DNA of 19,347 bases, taken from NCBI GenBank assembly GCA_900549885.1, contig URQA01000036.1:1-19347 (forward strand), given 5' to 3'. The notes beneath the pieces were generated by a model that was not told the DNA's origin, ran no database searches, and saw only the letters and a program-made list of their open reading frames with translations. This document shows positions 7,301-14,311 of the stretch, in pieces. Position numbers and translations under genes: made by a program. The DNA is from an uncultured Eubacteriales bacterium. GTDB taxonomy: Bacteria > Bacillota > Clostridia > Oscillospirales > Oscillospiraceae. The stretch's first letter is position 1. Each line of letters opens with the position of its first letter.

Positions 7301-7778
7301 CCAGGGCGTGGGCCTTTGCCCCTTCGTAGTCCCCATTCCGTAGCAGGCGGGGGATCTCCCCCGCCAAGCAGGCGGACAGGGCGATCAGGCCCTCGCTGTG
7401 GGCGCGGAGCAGTTCCATATCGATACGGGGCTTGATATAAAATCCCTCTAAAAACCCCATGGACACCATGTAGCTCAAGTTGCGATAGCCTGTCTCATTC
7501 TTGCACAGCAGAACCAGGTGACGGGACTCCGCATCCCGCTCATGAACCCGGTCTGTGCGCTTGCGCTGGGCTACGTAGACCTCGCAGCCAATGATCGGCT
7601 TGACTCCGGCAGCCTTGCACGCCTTATAGAAATCAATGACTCCGTACATTACTCCGTGGTCTGTGATGGCCACTGCATCTTGTCCCAATTCTTTGACCCG
7701 CTTGACCAGCTCACTGATACGGCAGGCGCCATCCAACAGGGAGTATTCCGTATGCACATGAAGGTGTGTAAAGGCCAT
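4332..7778 (-). CDS. dnaE: DNA polymerase III subunit alpha, DnaE type
   Basis: The 1148-aa protein is a C-family replicative polymerase. The PHP domain opens with THLHVHTEYSLLDG (residues 4-17), retaining the metal-binding His pair. The polymerase motif PDIDIDF is at residues 396-402, and the third catalytic Asp is in KMDFLGL (Asp549), matching the E. coli D401/D403/D555 arrangement. Helix-hairpin-helix and OB-fold (TVAGIISSV) segments follow toward the C-terminus. An open frame reaches back to 7916, but ATG 7778 has AAAGGAG 7 nt upstream and gives the conserved family start. Low-GC Gram-positives also use PolC; this product would be the DnaE partner, taking part in primer extension and lagging-strand synthesis. 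Its place after whiA is common in Clostridia as far as I recall. Confidence 0.97.
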   Translation of the reverse strand: MAFTHLHVHTEYSLLDGACRISELVKRVKELGQDAVAITDHGVMYGVIDFYKACKAAGVKPIIGCEVYVAQRKRTDRVHERDAESRHLVLLCKNETGYRNLSYMVSMGFLEGFYIKPRIDMELLRAHSEGLIALSACLAGEIPRLLRNGDYEGAKAHALEMQELFGEDSYYLELQDHGLPEQKQIVAGILRLHEETGIPLVCTNDAHYLTREDAEMQDALMCVQMGKLMEDDSRMRFETQEFYIKSEEEMRRLFPDCPDAFDNTVKIADMCHVDFQFGVHHLPEFKLPEGETDGDAYFEKLCREGFARRYPQGGQELVDRLEMEMGVIRQMGFVDYFLIVSDFIGYAKSNGIPVGPGRGSAAGSMVAYCLNITDIDPIKYSLYFERFLNPERVTMPDIDIDFCIRRRQEVIDYVSQKYGEDHVAQIVTFGTMKAKAAIRDVGRVLNMPYAEVDNIAKQVPFDLKMTLDKALTLSKGFSDLYKGDERVRRLVDLARKVEGMPRNASTHAAGVVITRKPVYEYVPLATNDDLVVTQYTMTTLEELGLLKMDFLGLRNLTILDDAVKMVRQHEPCFRLDQIPENDPEVFQMLSDGRTSGVFQMESAGMTGVCVGLKPQNIEDITAIIALYRPGPMDSIPRFIACKHNPELVRYKHPLLEPILSITYGCIVYQEQVIEIFRQLAGYSLGQADMVRRAMSKKKVKDIEREREAFLHGDPDRKIAGCAARGISEDVAQSIYNEIYDFANYAFNKAHAVAYAVVAYQTAWFKCHHTREYMAALLTSVLDSQEKVAEYIAECRENGIQLLPPDINESGATFTVSGQNIRFGLAALKGVGRGFMEAVLRERERGGPFTTFPEFCVRMYDCDLNKRVLDSLIRSGSFDSMGYRRSQLLAVYEQVVDAIARDRRKNLEGQFDLFGGGGDAAAIPDMVLPDVEEFSARDLMQMEKETTGLYLTGHPMDEYREQARRQQAVPLAAILTDFKNEEGPQQYSDGQRVTVAGIISSVRTKTTKNNSLMAYVGLEDDTASMELLCFSRVLGDSGAYLKAGVAVAVQGKISVRDEKEPQLMVDRVLPLGEPGSCGSKQTLWVKLADGGAPFTWLRRLLDMFPGQDPVIIYLSDQKRKLHTYCQHHQALLGELGEVLGQENVVLKGR

Positions 7779-7977
7779 CTTCTTTCTCCTTTCTGCGTCC
7801 CTTTGACCGATGCCAGCCAGCTTTTTAACCCGTCCGGGCGGCTGGCTTTTCCCCTCCTGCGGAAACTGGGACAAATGGGCCTGCGCTAACGTCGCTGCGC
7901 TGTGGCCCGGATGCACAGCTCAACTGCTTACCCTGCTCTTGGGTAAACCCGAAAGCTTGCCCAGTCAAATCCTGCTT
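7779..7977 (-). other. whiA-dnaE intergenic region with hairpins
   Basis: This 199-bp non-coding stretch contains two inverted repeats: AGCCAGC/GCTGGCT (7815-7821 with 7841-7847) and TTACCC/GGGTAA (hairpin near 7928-7946). Neither has a T-run on the minus strand, so dnaE may be read from the upstream operon. A -35-like TTGACT has only TACCCA at 17 nt, so no promoter is called. Confidence 0.4.
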
Positions 7978-8898
7978 TTATCTTCTCTCCGCCCTAAACT
8001 CTCCCGCGTCTCCGGCCAGCTCCATCAGCTTGCGCAGGCGGTGATTCAGCGCGGATTTGCTAATCGGCGGGTGAAATAACTCCGCCATTTGGCTGAGGGT
8101 CAGCTCCGGGTGGTCCAGCCGGAGCTGAGCGGTCTCCCGGAGCTTATCTGGCAGCCCCTCCAGCTTTCCTTTCTTTTGCAGCCGACTGATGGCGTCAATC
8201 TGGCTCTGTGCCGCCGCCACCGTCTTATCCAGGTTGGCGCTGTCGCAGTTGACCCGGCGGTTGACGCTCCCCCGCAGATCCCGCTCCAGCTTGGAAGTCA
8301 TCACCTCCATAGCGGACACAGGCGCGCCGATGGCAGTCAGGAAATCTTCAATATGGTCAGACTGCTTGAAGTAGGTGATATAGTTCCCCTTCCGCGTGGT
8401 CTCCTTGGCCTCAAACCCCGCCTCCCGGAGCAGTACCGGCATTTCCCTGCCCACGTGATAGTGGGCGGTAGCCAATTCTAAGTGATAGCCCTTGGAAGGA
8501 TCTGTCACCGATCCCCCCGCCAAAAACGCGCCCCGGAAAAAGGCATTCCGGCAGTGCGCTTCTTCCAGCACGGCGAAATTCACATGAACGGACGGGGCCG
8601 TATCCATCTCATGGCCAAAGACATCAAAGATCGTCCGCAGCTTGTCCGTTTTTTGAATGAGGAAGGTCCCCTTTCCCTCTTCCAAGGGGGGGACCTCGTC
8701 AAAATTCAGCCGAAACGCCTTTTGGAACAAGACGGGCAGCCTGGCCTTCAGCGCAGATGATTCCGTAATGATCCTCACCTGTCTGCTGTGAAAGGTATTG
8801 CAATAGAGCAGGATCCCGTAGGCCTCTGCCTGCGCGCAGCAGCGCCGGCTGATGTTCTGCCGGCACAGTTCTTCCTTGACTTGGGCAGAAAAGGACAT
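7978..8898 (-). CDS. whiA: WhiA, sporulation/division regulator
   Basis: The 306-aa DNA-binding protein has the WhiA layout: an N-terminal domain derived from a LAGLIDADG homing endonuclease and a C-terminal helix-turn-helix (LTLSQMAELF followed by SKSALNHRLRKL, about residues 255-290). WhiA controls sporulation septation in Streptomyces and affects division and chromosome segregation in Bacillus. ATG 8898 gives the typical MSFSAQVKEEL start and has GGAGGAG 8 nt upstream; an in-frame ATG at 8925 overlaps the yvcK stop and is rejected. It follows yvcK by 26 bp in the conserved rapZ-yvcK-whiA cluster. Confidence 0.95.
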   Translation of the reverse strand: MSFSAQVKEELCRQNISRRCCAQAEAYGILLYCNTFHSRQVRIITESSALKARLPVLFQKAFRLNFDEVPPLEEGKGTFLIQKTDKLRTIFDVFGHEMDTAPSVHVNFAVLEEAHCRNAFFRGAFLAGGSVTDPSKGYHLELATAHYHVGREMPVLLREAGFEAKETTRKGNYITYFKQSDHIEDFLTAIGAPVSAMEVMTSKLERDLRGSVNRRVNCDSANLDKTVAAAQSQIDAISRLQKKGKLEGLPDKLRETAQLRLDHPELTLSQMAELFHPPISKSALNHRLRKLMELAGDAGEFRAERR

Positions 8899-8924
8899 AG
8901 ACACCACTCCTCCATCACGTTGCA

Positions 8925-9920
8925 TTAAAATATCTTGGTGCTGGCCCGCTGGCGGTGGAGTTCCAATACCGCCTCTGCCACTTTAATGCCAGAATGACGG
9001 GCAAAATGGGAGCTTTCGTCGGTGAGGGGACGGCTGACTACCTCTACCCCAAGCAGCTCGATGTCCCGGCGGCTGACCTGCATGGGTTCCGCATCCTCGG
9101 CGGAGTAGCGCTCCAGCAGCCCTGCGCTGACAGAGGCGTTGTTGCATAGGCACATATCAATGAGCCCCGCGCCTCCGTGCTCCAGCAGGGCGGCCACGTG
9201 GTCGGCGGCGGTCATGCCCTCGGTTTCTCCGTCCTGCGTCATAATGTTACAGACATATATTTTCAGCGCTTTGGACTCCTGGATAGCATCCGCCACCCCC
9301 TCTACCAGCAGGTTGGGGATGACACTCGTATACAGACTTCCCGGTCCCAGCAGGATAATCTCTGCCTGGCGAATGGCGTCCAGTGCTGCGGGCAGAGCGG
9401 GCGGTCGCTCAGGAAGCAGCCGAACATGGTGGATACGGCAGTCCTGTGCTTTTTTAAAGGCAAAAATTTTGGACTCTCCACACACGCTGGTGCCGTTTTC
9501 AAAGGTGGCCTCCAGCTGCACATTGGAGTTGGTCACCGGCAGGATCCGCCCGGTGATGGCCATGACCTCACTCATCCGGGCCACCGCTTGGTCAAAGGAG
9601 TCGGAGACGCCGTCCAGCGCCGCCAGCAACAGGTTCCCAAACGCCTGGCCTGCCAGCCGCCCCTCGGTGAAGCGGTAGGACAGCAGCTGCTGCATCAGCG
9701 GCTCCGCATTGGCCAAGGCCTCCATACAGTTGCGGATGTCCCCCGGGGGAGGCATCCCCAGATCCTCCCGGAGCATGCCGGAGCCACCGCCGTCATCCGC
9801 CACGGTGACGATGGCGGTCAGGTTTCTGGTATAGAGCTTCAAGCCCCTGAGAATAGCAGATAGGCCGTTGCCTCCGCCAATCGCTACAATTGACGGACCA
9901 CCTGAGATCAGATTTGCCAT
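8925..9920 (-). CDS. yvcK: YvcK/CofD-like gluconeogenesis factor
   Basis: The 331-aa protein belongs to the YvcK (CofD-like, PF01933) family, which binds UDP-sugars. In Bacillus it is needed for growth on gluconeogenic carbon sources and for correct placement of the penicillin-binding protein PBP1. The nucleotide-binding loop IGGGNGLSA is at residues 14-22, and NSNVQLEA and LGPGSLYTSV are further family motifs. Start ATG 9920 lies 7 bp after the rapZ stop, with its ribosome site (GAGG, 9929-9926) overlapping that stop codon, so translation is probably coupled. Length is typical. It is the middle gene of the rapZ-yvcK-whiA set. Confidence 0.95.
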   Translation of the reverse strand: MANLISGGPSIVAIGGGNGLSAILRGLKLYTRNLTAIVTVADDGGGSGMLREDLGMPPPGDIRNCMEALANAEPLMQQLLSYRFTEGRLAGQAFGNLLLAALDGVSDSFDQAVARMSEVMAITGRILPVTNSNVQLEATFENGTSVCGESKIFAFKKAQDCRIHHVRLLPERPPALPAALDAIRQAEIILLGPGSLYTSVIPNLLVEGVADAIQESKALKIYVCNIMTQDGETEGMTAADHVAALLEHGGAGLIDMCLCNNASVSAGLLERYSAEDAEPMQVSRRDIELLGVEVVSRPLTDESSHFARHSGIKVAEAVLELHRQRASTKIF

Positions 9921-9927
9921 AAACGCC

Positions 9928-10791
9928 TCACGCCCTCGTCATATCCCGGTGATTTTCACCGGCAGAATAGCCCATTTCCCGAATGATTTCTGCCAGCGCC
10001 CGGGTAACGGCCACCGAGCGGTGCTTTCCGCCCGTACACCCAACGGCGATGACCAGGGCGCTCTTCCCCTCCTCCACAAACTGAGGCAGTAAGAAGGCCA
10101 TCAGCTTCTCCAAATGGGCGAGAAATTCACGGGCGGAGGGAAAGCCAAAGATGTAGTTGCGGACAGGCTCGTCCAAGCCGGTCAAATTGCGAAGCCCGTC
10201 GATGTAAAAGGGATTGGGCAGAAAGCGGGCGTCAAACACCATATCCGCCTCCATGGGGATGCCGTATTTGAACCCGAAGGAGGTCACGGAAATACTCATT
10301 TCCTCCCGCTTTTCCCGGTTCGGGGCAAACAGCCGCAGCACCTCGTCCCGCAGCTTTTTCGTGGGCAGAGCAGTCGTCTCCAGCACATAGGCGGCCCGCT
10401 CCCGCACTGGCTCCATGGCGGCCCGCTCCAACTCCACCGCCTGCGTGAGCGTGACGTCTCCCGTCATCAGCGGGTGGGCGCGGCGGGTTTCCTTGTAGCG
10501 CTTGATGATGGTCTCCGTGTCCGCCTCTACAAACACGATTTGATACTCCATGCGCATTTCCTTTAAGTTGTCCAGGGCCTCAAACAAACCGTCAAAGGTC
10601 TGGCCTCCCCGGATATCGCACACCATGGCCACCCTCTCATAGGCCCCGGTCCCCGCCTGGCACAGCTCGGCAAATTTGGGGATGAGGGCGGGGGGCAGAT
10701 TGTCCACACAAAAAAATCCGATGTCCTCCAAAATAGACATAACGGTGGACTTGCCCGCGCCGGACAGCCCCGATACAATGATGAATTCCAC
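9928..10791 (-). CDS. rapZ: RapZ/YvcJ nucleotide-binding protein
   Basis: The 287-aa protein carries a P-loop near its N-terminus (GLSGAGKS, residues 8-15), a DIRGG motif and the conserved C-terminal GCTGGKHRSV that in E. coli RapZ belongs to the RNA-binding domain. The Bacillus homologue YvcJ hydrolyses nucleotides; E. coli RapZ targets the GlmZ small RNA. GTG 10791 is chosen because GAGGTGAT (10803-10796) lies just upstream and the product then starts VEFIIVSG as in the family. The frame opens three codons earlier at GTG 10800, but that codon lies inside the ribosome site. The gene starts 10 bp after the murB stop. Its exact role in Clostridia is unknown. Confidence 0.94.
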   Translation of the reverse strand: MEFIIVSGLSGAGKSTVMSILEDIGFFCVDNLPPALIPKFAELCQAGTGAYERVAMVCDIRGGQTFDGLFEALDNLKEMRMEYQIVFVEADTETIIKRYKETRRAHPLMTGDVTLTQAVELERAAMEPVRERAAYVLETTALPTKKLRDEVLRLFAPNREKREEMSISVTSFGFKYGIPMEADMVFDARFLPNPFYIDGLRNLTGLDEPVRNYIFGFPSAREFLAHLEKLMAFLLPQFVEEGKSALVIAVGCTGGKHRSVAVTRALAEIIREMGYSAGENHRDMTRA

Positions 10792-10795
10792 CCCG

Positions 10796-10803
10796 ATCAC
10801 CTC
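10796..10803 (-). promoter_or_regulatory. Ribosome binding site deciding the rapZ start
   Basis: GAGGTGAT matches the 16S anti-Shine-Dalgarno complement over eight bases. Its first two bases are part of the murB TGA stop codon. It supports initiation at GTG 10791 rather than GTG 10800 and suggests termination-reinitiation coupling with murB. Confidence 0.65.
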
Positions 10804-11713
10804 ACTTGAGATATTTGACCTCAGGCTCCAGCTCCACGCCGGTCACCCGGTACACACAATCCCGCACCACCCCGATCAGATCCAGGACATCCCGGCAGGT
10901 CGCCATACCGATGTTGACAATGAATCCAGCGTGTTTGGCAGATACCTGCGCCCCGCCGATGGTCAGCCCCTTCAAGCCGCATTGGTCGATAAGAGCCGCC
11001 GCGTAATGGCCTTGGGGCCGCTTGAATACGGATCCGGCGCTGGGGTATTCCAGGGGCTGCTTCTCTCTACGGCGTGCCATAAGCTCACTCATCTGGGGAC
11101 GGATGGCCTCCGCCTCCCCCCAAGCCAGCTCCAGCCGGGCAGACAGTACCAGCCGTCCCCCCTCAGAAAAGGCGGAATGGCGGTAGCGGAATCGGCAGTC
11201 CTCCGCCGGGACCTCCTCCACCCGCCCGTCCGGTTCCAACACCCGTACAGCCCGCACCACTTGGCATAATTCTCCGCCATAGGCACCCGCATTCATCGTG
11301 ACCGCGCCCCCCAGGCTTCCAGGAATTCCATGTGCAAATTCCAGCCCTGTCAACGAATGGCGGGCCGCCTCCACCGCCAAGGCAGACAGCAACAGACCGC
11401 AGCCTGCGGTAATCTGCGTGCCTTCTGCTTTCCATCCGGACAAGCCGGGTACAGTCTTAACCACAAACGCATCCAGTCCCCTGTCGTCTACTAACAAGTT
11501 AGAGCCGTTTCCAATGAACAGCGGTTCAATTCCCGACTCCCGTGCCAGGCGGACAGCGGATACGACCTCATCCTCGGTCTTTGGCAAGGCCATTAACCGG
11601 GCCGGTCCGCCCACTTTGAAGGTGGTATGGTGGCTCATGAGTTCGTCACGGCGCAGCTCCAGGTGTGGCAGCGTCTTGGTCAGCTGTCCGTAAAGCACTT
11701 CGAAATGATTCAT
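10802..11713 (-). CDS. murB: UDP-N-acetylenolpyruvoylglucosamine reductase
   Basis: The 303-aa cytosolic FAD enzyme reduces UDP-GlcNAc-enolpyruvate to UDP-MurNAc with NADPH, the second committed step of peptidoglycan synthesis. The FAD-binding motifs TTFKVGGPA and IPGSLGGAVTMNAGAYG are present, as is YPSAGSVFKRP with the catalytic Ser at about residue 228. Its length and the lack of an extra C-terminal insertion fit the type II MurB of Bacillus. ATG 11713 has GGAGGG 4 nt upstream; a GTG at 11725 overlaps that ribosome site and is rejected. It is the first gene of murB-rapZ-yvcK-whiA and has its own promoter and a 140-nt leader. Confidence 0.95.
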   Translation of the reverse strand: MNHFEVLYGQLTKTLPHLELRRDELMSHHTTFKVGGPARLMALPKTEDEVVSAVRLARESGIEPLFIGNGSNLLVDDRGLDAFVVKTVPGLSGWKAEGTQITAGCGLLLSALAVEAARHSLTGLEFAHGIPGSLGGAVTMNAGAYGGELCQVVRAVRVLEPDGRVEEVPAEDCRFRYRHSAFSEGGRLVLSARLELAWGEAEAIRPQMSELMARRREKQPLEYPSAGSVFKRPQGHYAAALIDQCGLKGLTIGGAQVSAKHAGFIVNIGMATCRDVLDLIGVVRDCVYRVTGVELEPEVKYLK

Positions 11714-11855
11714 AGTACCCTCCACGCCGTCTCTAAGATTTTGTCATCTCGCCATCCTGACATGGGATAAACGGCCTCTTCCACAGGCAAGGCCATCTTG
11801 GGCGTGGCATTGCTGTCAACTGGTAGAAAGGCCATCTGCCAGAGACGTTCCATTT
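11714..11855 (-). ncRNA. Structured 5' leader of murB
   Basis: The predicted transcript carries about 142 nt before murB. CGTCTCT (11847-11841) and AGAGACG (11734-11728) can pair to close almost the whole leader, ending 4 nt before the Shine-Dalgarno sequence. Inside are a TGTCA/TGACA hairpin, a GGCCT/AGGCC hairpin and a 10-bp direct repeat (11789-11798 and 11828-11837). No internal terminator is visible, so any control would act on translation or stability. No known riboswitch class recognised. Confidence 0.35.
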
Positions 11856-11861
11856 ATAGCT

Positions 11862-11890
11862 ATTATATTAGTATACCAGAAATCTGGAAA
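11862..11890 (-). promoter_or_regulatory. Promoter of the murB-rapZ-yvcK-whiA operon
   Basis: On the minus strand TTTCCA (11890-11885) is followed after 17 nt by a perfect TATAAT (11867-11862). A second -10-like TATACT lies 8 bp upstream. The start is predicted near 11855. The region 11891-11977 further upstream shows nothing recognisable. Confidence 0.65.
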
Positions 11891-11977
11891 AATGAGAATA
11901 CCCTGAAATATTAAATTCCTGAAAACAGCTTGCCTGCGCCTCCCTTTCTGCTGTGCCCCTGTTTCTGCGTTACACCC

Positions 11978-12040
11978 AAAAAACCGGCCCGACGGGGGGT
12001 ACGACAGACGGCCTGCTCCCGTACGGTCCCCATTGGGCCG
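11978..12040 (-). terminator. Terminator of dapL
   Basis: A long interrupted stem has an outer CGGCCC/GGGCCG (11985-11990 with 12035-12040) and inner GGGG/CCCC and GTAC/GTAC pairs. On the minus strand it is followed by G and six T residues. It lies 62 bp past the dapL stop. Confidence 0.7.
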
Positions 12041-12102
12041 ATCCTAACTATTTTTTATACGGCTGAACCAATTCACAGACAGCTGATCCTACTCACGCAG
12101 CC

Positions 12103-13323
12103 TCAGCGGAGTATCTTCCCAATCCGCTCCACAGCCTGTCGGGTATCTTCCGCATCGCCGAACGCAGTGACCCGGATATACCCTTCCCCGCTGGGACCGA
12201 ATCCCGCTCCGGGGGTGGTGACTACATCTGCCTCATGCAGAAGCAGGTCAAAAAAGGTCCAAGAATCCACACCCTGTGGTGTCTGCACCCAGAGATAGGG
12301 GGCGTTTACCCCACCCGATACCGTCAGCCCCGCCCGGTTCAATCCATCCCGGATTACCTTGGCGTTTTCCTGGTAATACGCAATGGTAGCACGTACCTGT
12401 TTCTGTCCCTCATCCGTATATACTGCCTCCGCCCCCCGCTGGACCACATAAGGCACACCGTTAAATTTGGTACACTGGCGGCGGTTCCATAGAGCGTTCA
12501 AGCTGGCTCCTTGCCGTTCCAGCGCCTTGGGCACCACGGTATAGGCGCAGCGCGTGCCAGTAAAACCGGCGGTTTTGGAAAAAGAGCGGAACTCAATTGC
12601 GCAGGTTTGGGCTCCTTCAATCTCAAAAATACTGTGTGGGACATCCGGCTGAGTGATAAAAGCCTCATAGGCGGAATCGAAGAGGATTACCGCACCAGTG
12701 GAGTTCGCCCAATCCACCCATGTGCGCAGCTGATCCCGTGTGGCTACCGCCCCGGTAGGATTGTTTGGAAAACAGAGATATACCAAGTCAACCTGTGTTT
12801 GGGGAATCGCCGGTATAAATGCATTGTCCGCTGTGCAGGGCATATACACCAGCTTGCTCCAGCGGCCAGTGTCCTCATTATACTCTCCCGCCCGTCCAGT
12901 CATGGCGTTGGTATCCACATACACCGGGTACACCGGGTCGCACACTGCCACCACATTGTCTATGCCGAAGATATCTCCGATGTTGCCGCAGTCGCTCTTG
13001 GCCCCGTCGGACACAAAGATCTCCTCCGAGGTGATGGAGATGCCCCGGGCCGCATAGTCATGCTCCACGATGGCCTGGCGCAGGAAGTCATACCCCTGTT
13101 CCGGCCCATAGCCGTGAAACCCTGCCGCTGTGGCCATCTCGTCCACCGCTGCATGCATGGCCGCCGTCACCGCCGGGGCCAAGGGACGGGTCACATCCCC
13201 TATCCCCAGTCGGATGAGTTCCCGCTTCAAGCCGCGTTGAGAATACGCTGACACCCGTCGGGCGATCTCAGAAAACAGATAGCTGCCTGGCAGTTTCAGA
13301 TAATTGTCATTGATTTTGGCCAC
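12103..13323 (-). CDS. dapL: LL-diaminopimelate aminotransferase
   Basis: The 406-aa PLP enzyme (fold type I) converts tetrahydrodipicolinate and glutamate directly to LL-diaminopimelate, bypassing the acylated intermediates of the classical lysine pathway. It has the DapL start NDNYLKLPGSYLF, FPNNPTGA in the substrate region, and SFSKTAGFTGTR with the PLP Lys at about residue 250. GTG 13323 is chosen because AGGAGG (13336-13331) is 7 nt upstream. ATG 13329 is in frame but abuts the ribosome site. It lies directly downstream of dapF, which epimerises its product, and has its own promoter. Confidence 0.94.
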   Translation of the reverse strand: MAKINDNYLKLPGSYLFSEIARRVSAYSQRGLKRELIRLGIGDVTRPLAPAVTAAMHAAVDEMATAAGFHGYGPEQGYDFLRQAIVEHDYAARGISITSEEIFVSDGAKSDCGNIGDIFGIDNVVAVCDPVYPVYVDTNAMTGRAGEYNEDTGRWSKLVYMPCTADNAFIPAIPQTQVDLVYLCFPNNPTGAVATRDQLRTWVDWANSTGAVILFDSAYEAFITQPDVPHSIFEIEGAQTCAIEFRSFSKTAGFTGTRCAYTVVPKALERQGASLNALWNRRQCTKFNGVPYVVQRGAEAVYTDEGQKQVRATIAYYQENAKVIRDGLNRAGLTVSGGVNAPYLWVQTPQGVDSWTFFDLLLHEADVVTTPGAGFGPSGEGYIRVTAFGDAEDTRQAVERIGKILR

Positions 13324-13329
13324 GCCCAT

Positions 13330-13336
13330 CCCTCCT
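13330..13336 (-). promoter_or_regulatory. Ribosome binding site deciding the dapL start
   Basis: AGGAGGG touches ATG 13329 directly, leaving no spacer, but stands about 7 nt before GTG 13323. This spacing and the conserved MAKIN-like family start favour the GTG. Confidence 0.65.
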
Positions 13337-13388
13337 GTTCATATCCTTTTTCATTTTATCTATTTAATTGGCTAAACTCGTTCTTTCT

Positions 13389-13417
13389 ATTTTACCCGAA
13401 CCTTTCCTTGCGGTCAA
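13389..13417 (-). promoter_or_regulatory. Promoter of dapL
   Basis: On the minus strand TTGACC (13417-13412) is followed after exactly 17 nt by TAAAAT (13394-13389). The -35 hexamer overlaps the TGA stop codon of dapF. It would give dapL independent expression in addition to read-through from dapF. Confidence 0.7.
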
Positions 13418-14208
13418 TCAGAAAGTTCACCATCAAACACAGACACCGCCGGCCCAGTCATAAACACATGACCAGAGGCAACCTCCCACTCGATGGATAA
13501 CTCACCCCCCAGTAAATGCACCCCTGCTTTCCTGCCGCACCGCCCGCTGGCGGACATGGCAACCACGGCTGCACAGGCCCCCGTACCGCAGGCCATGGTT
13601 TCTCCGCTGCCGCGCTCCCATACCCGCATGGACAAAATATCAGAGGACACCACCTGAACGAACTCTGTATTGGTCCGGTCCGGGAAATAGGGCCAGCGTT
13701 CAAAGCTCGGACCGATTGCCTCCAGATCCAGCGATGCCGGGTTGGCCACCTCTACTACACAATGGGGATTTCCCATAGATACTGGGATACCTATATAGGT
13801 ATTTCCATTGACAAAAATTGAAATGGGTGCTTGCACAACAGGTATCCCCATGTCCACAGTTACCGCCGACACTTTGCCTCCGGAGACATTCAAGAAAAGC
13901 TTTCGCTCTCCTGCGAGGGTTTCCACGGTAAGCGACCGCTTGCTGGTCAAGCCCTTGTCATAGACAAATTTGCCCATACAACGGATTCCGTTGCCACACA
14001 TCATTCCTTCCGAGCCGTCAGCGTTGAACATTCGCATCCGAAAATCCGCTGTATCAGACGGGCAGATGCAAATCAAGCCGTCCGAACCAATGCCGAAATG
14101 CCGGTCTGACACTCGCCGGGCCAGCTGGGACAAATCCCCCAGGTCTTGATGAATACCGTCTACATAGACATAGTCATTACCAAGCCCATGCATTTTCGTG
14201 AATTTCAT
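13414..14208 (-). CDS. dapF: Diaminopimelate epimerase
   Basis: The 264-aa cofactor-independent epimerase interconverts LL- and meso-diaminopimelate, supplying lysine synthesis and the peptidoglycan cross-link. Both catalytic cysteines are present in their motifs: MMCGNGIRC (Cys71) and MACGTGACAAV (Cys207). The start MKFTKMHGLGNDYV is typical, with AGGAG 7 nt upstream of ATG 14208. The product of the next gene, dapL, is its substrate supplier. I see no convincing dedicated promoter in the 103 bp upstream, where a terminator lies at 14259-14296; a TTGACT within that hairpin has no well-spaced -10. Confidence 0.96.
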   Translation of the reverse strand: MKFTKMHGLGNDYVYVDGIHQDLGDLSQLARRVSDRHFGIGSDGLICICPSDTADFRMRMFNADGSEGMMCGNGIRCMGKFVYDKGLTSKRSLTVETLAGERKLFLNVSGGKVSAVTVDMGIPVVQAPISIFVNGNTYIGIPVSMGNPHCVVEVANPASLDLEAIGPSFERWPYFPDRTNTEFVQVVSSDILSMRVWERGSGETMACGTGACAAVVAMSASGRCGRKAGVHLLGGELSIEWEVASGHVFMTGPAVSVFDGELSD

Positions 14209-14258
14209 CCGCGTGCTCCTTTCTCCAGATAAAACTGGGCGGAAAGTTAGGATACGGG

Positions 14259-14296
14259 AAAAGGACGGCAGTCAAACGCAGGACTGCCGTCCTTTT
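14259..14296 (-). terminator. Terminator of glnA-ANTAR unit
   Basis: A 14-bp perfect stem (14259-14272 with 14283-14296) with a 10-nt loop has its outer end made of AAAA/TTTT, so it ends in T residues on either strand. It lies 15 bp past the ANTAR gene stop codon. Confidence 0.8.
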
Positions 14297-14311
14297 CTCA
14301 ACCTCATTGTT

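Noticed and set aside
6072..7343. 423-codon open frame antisense to dnaE
   Set aside because: Same reason: it mirrors the dnaE frame and has no recognisable protein features.
7779..7916. In-frame 46-codon extension of dnaE
   Set aside because: ATG 7778 has a well-spaced AAAGGAG and gives the conserved PHP start. The extension covers intergenic hairpins.
7936..7970. Promoter for dnaE (TTGACT, 17 nt, TACCCA)
   Set aside because: The -10 matches poorly, and no other support exists.
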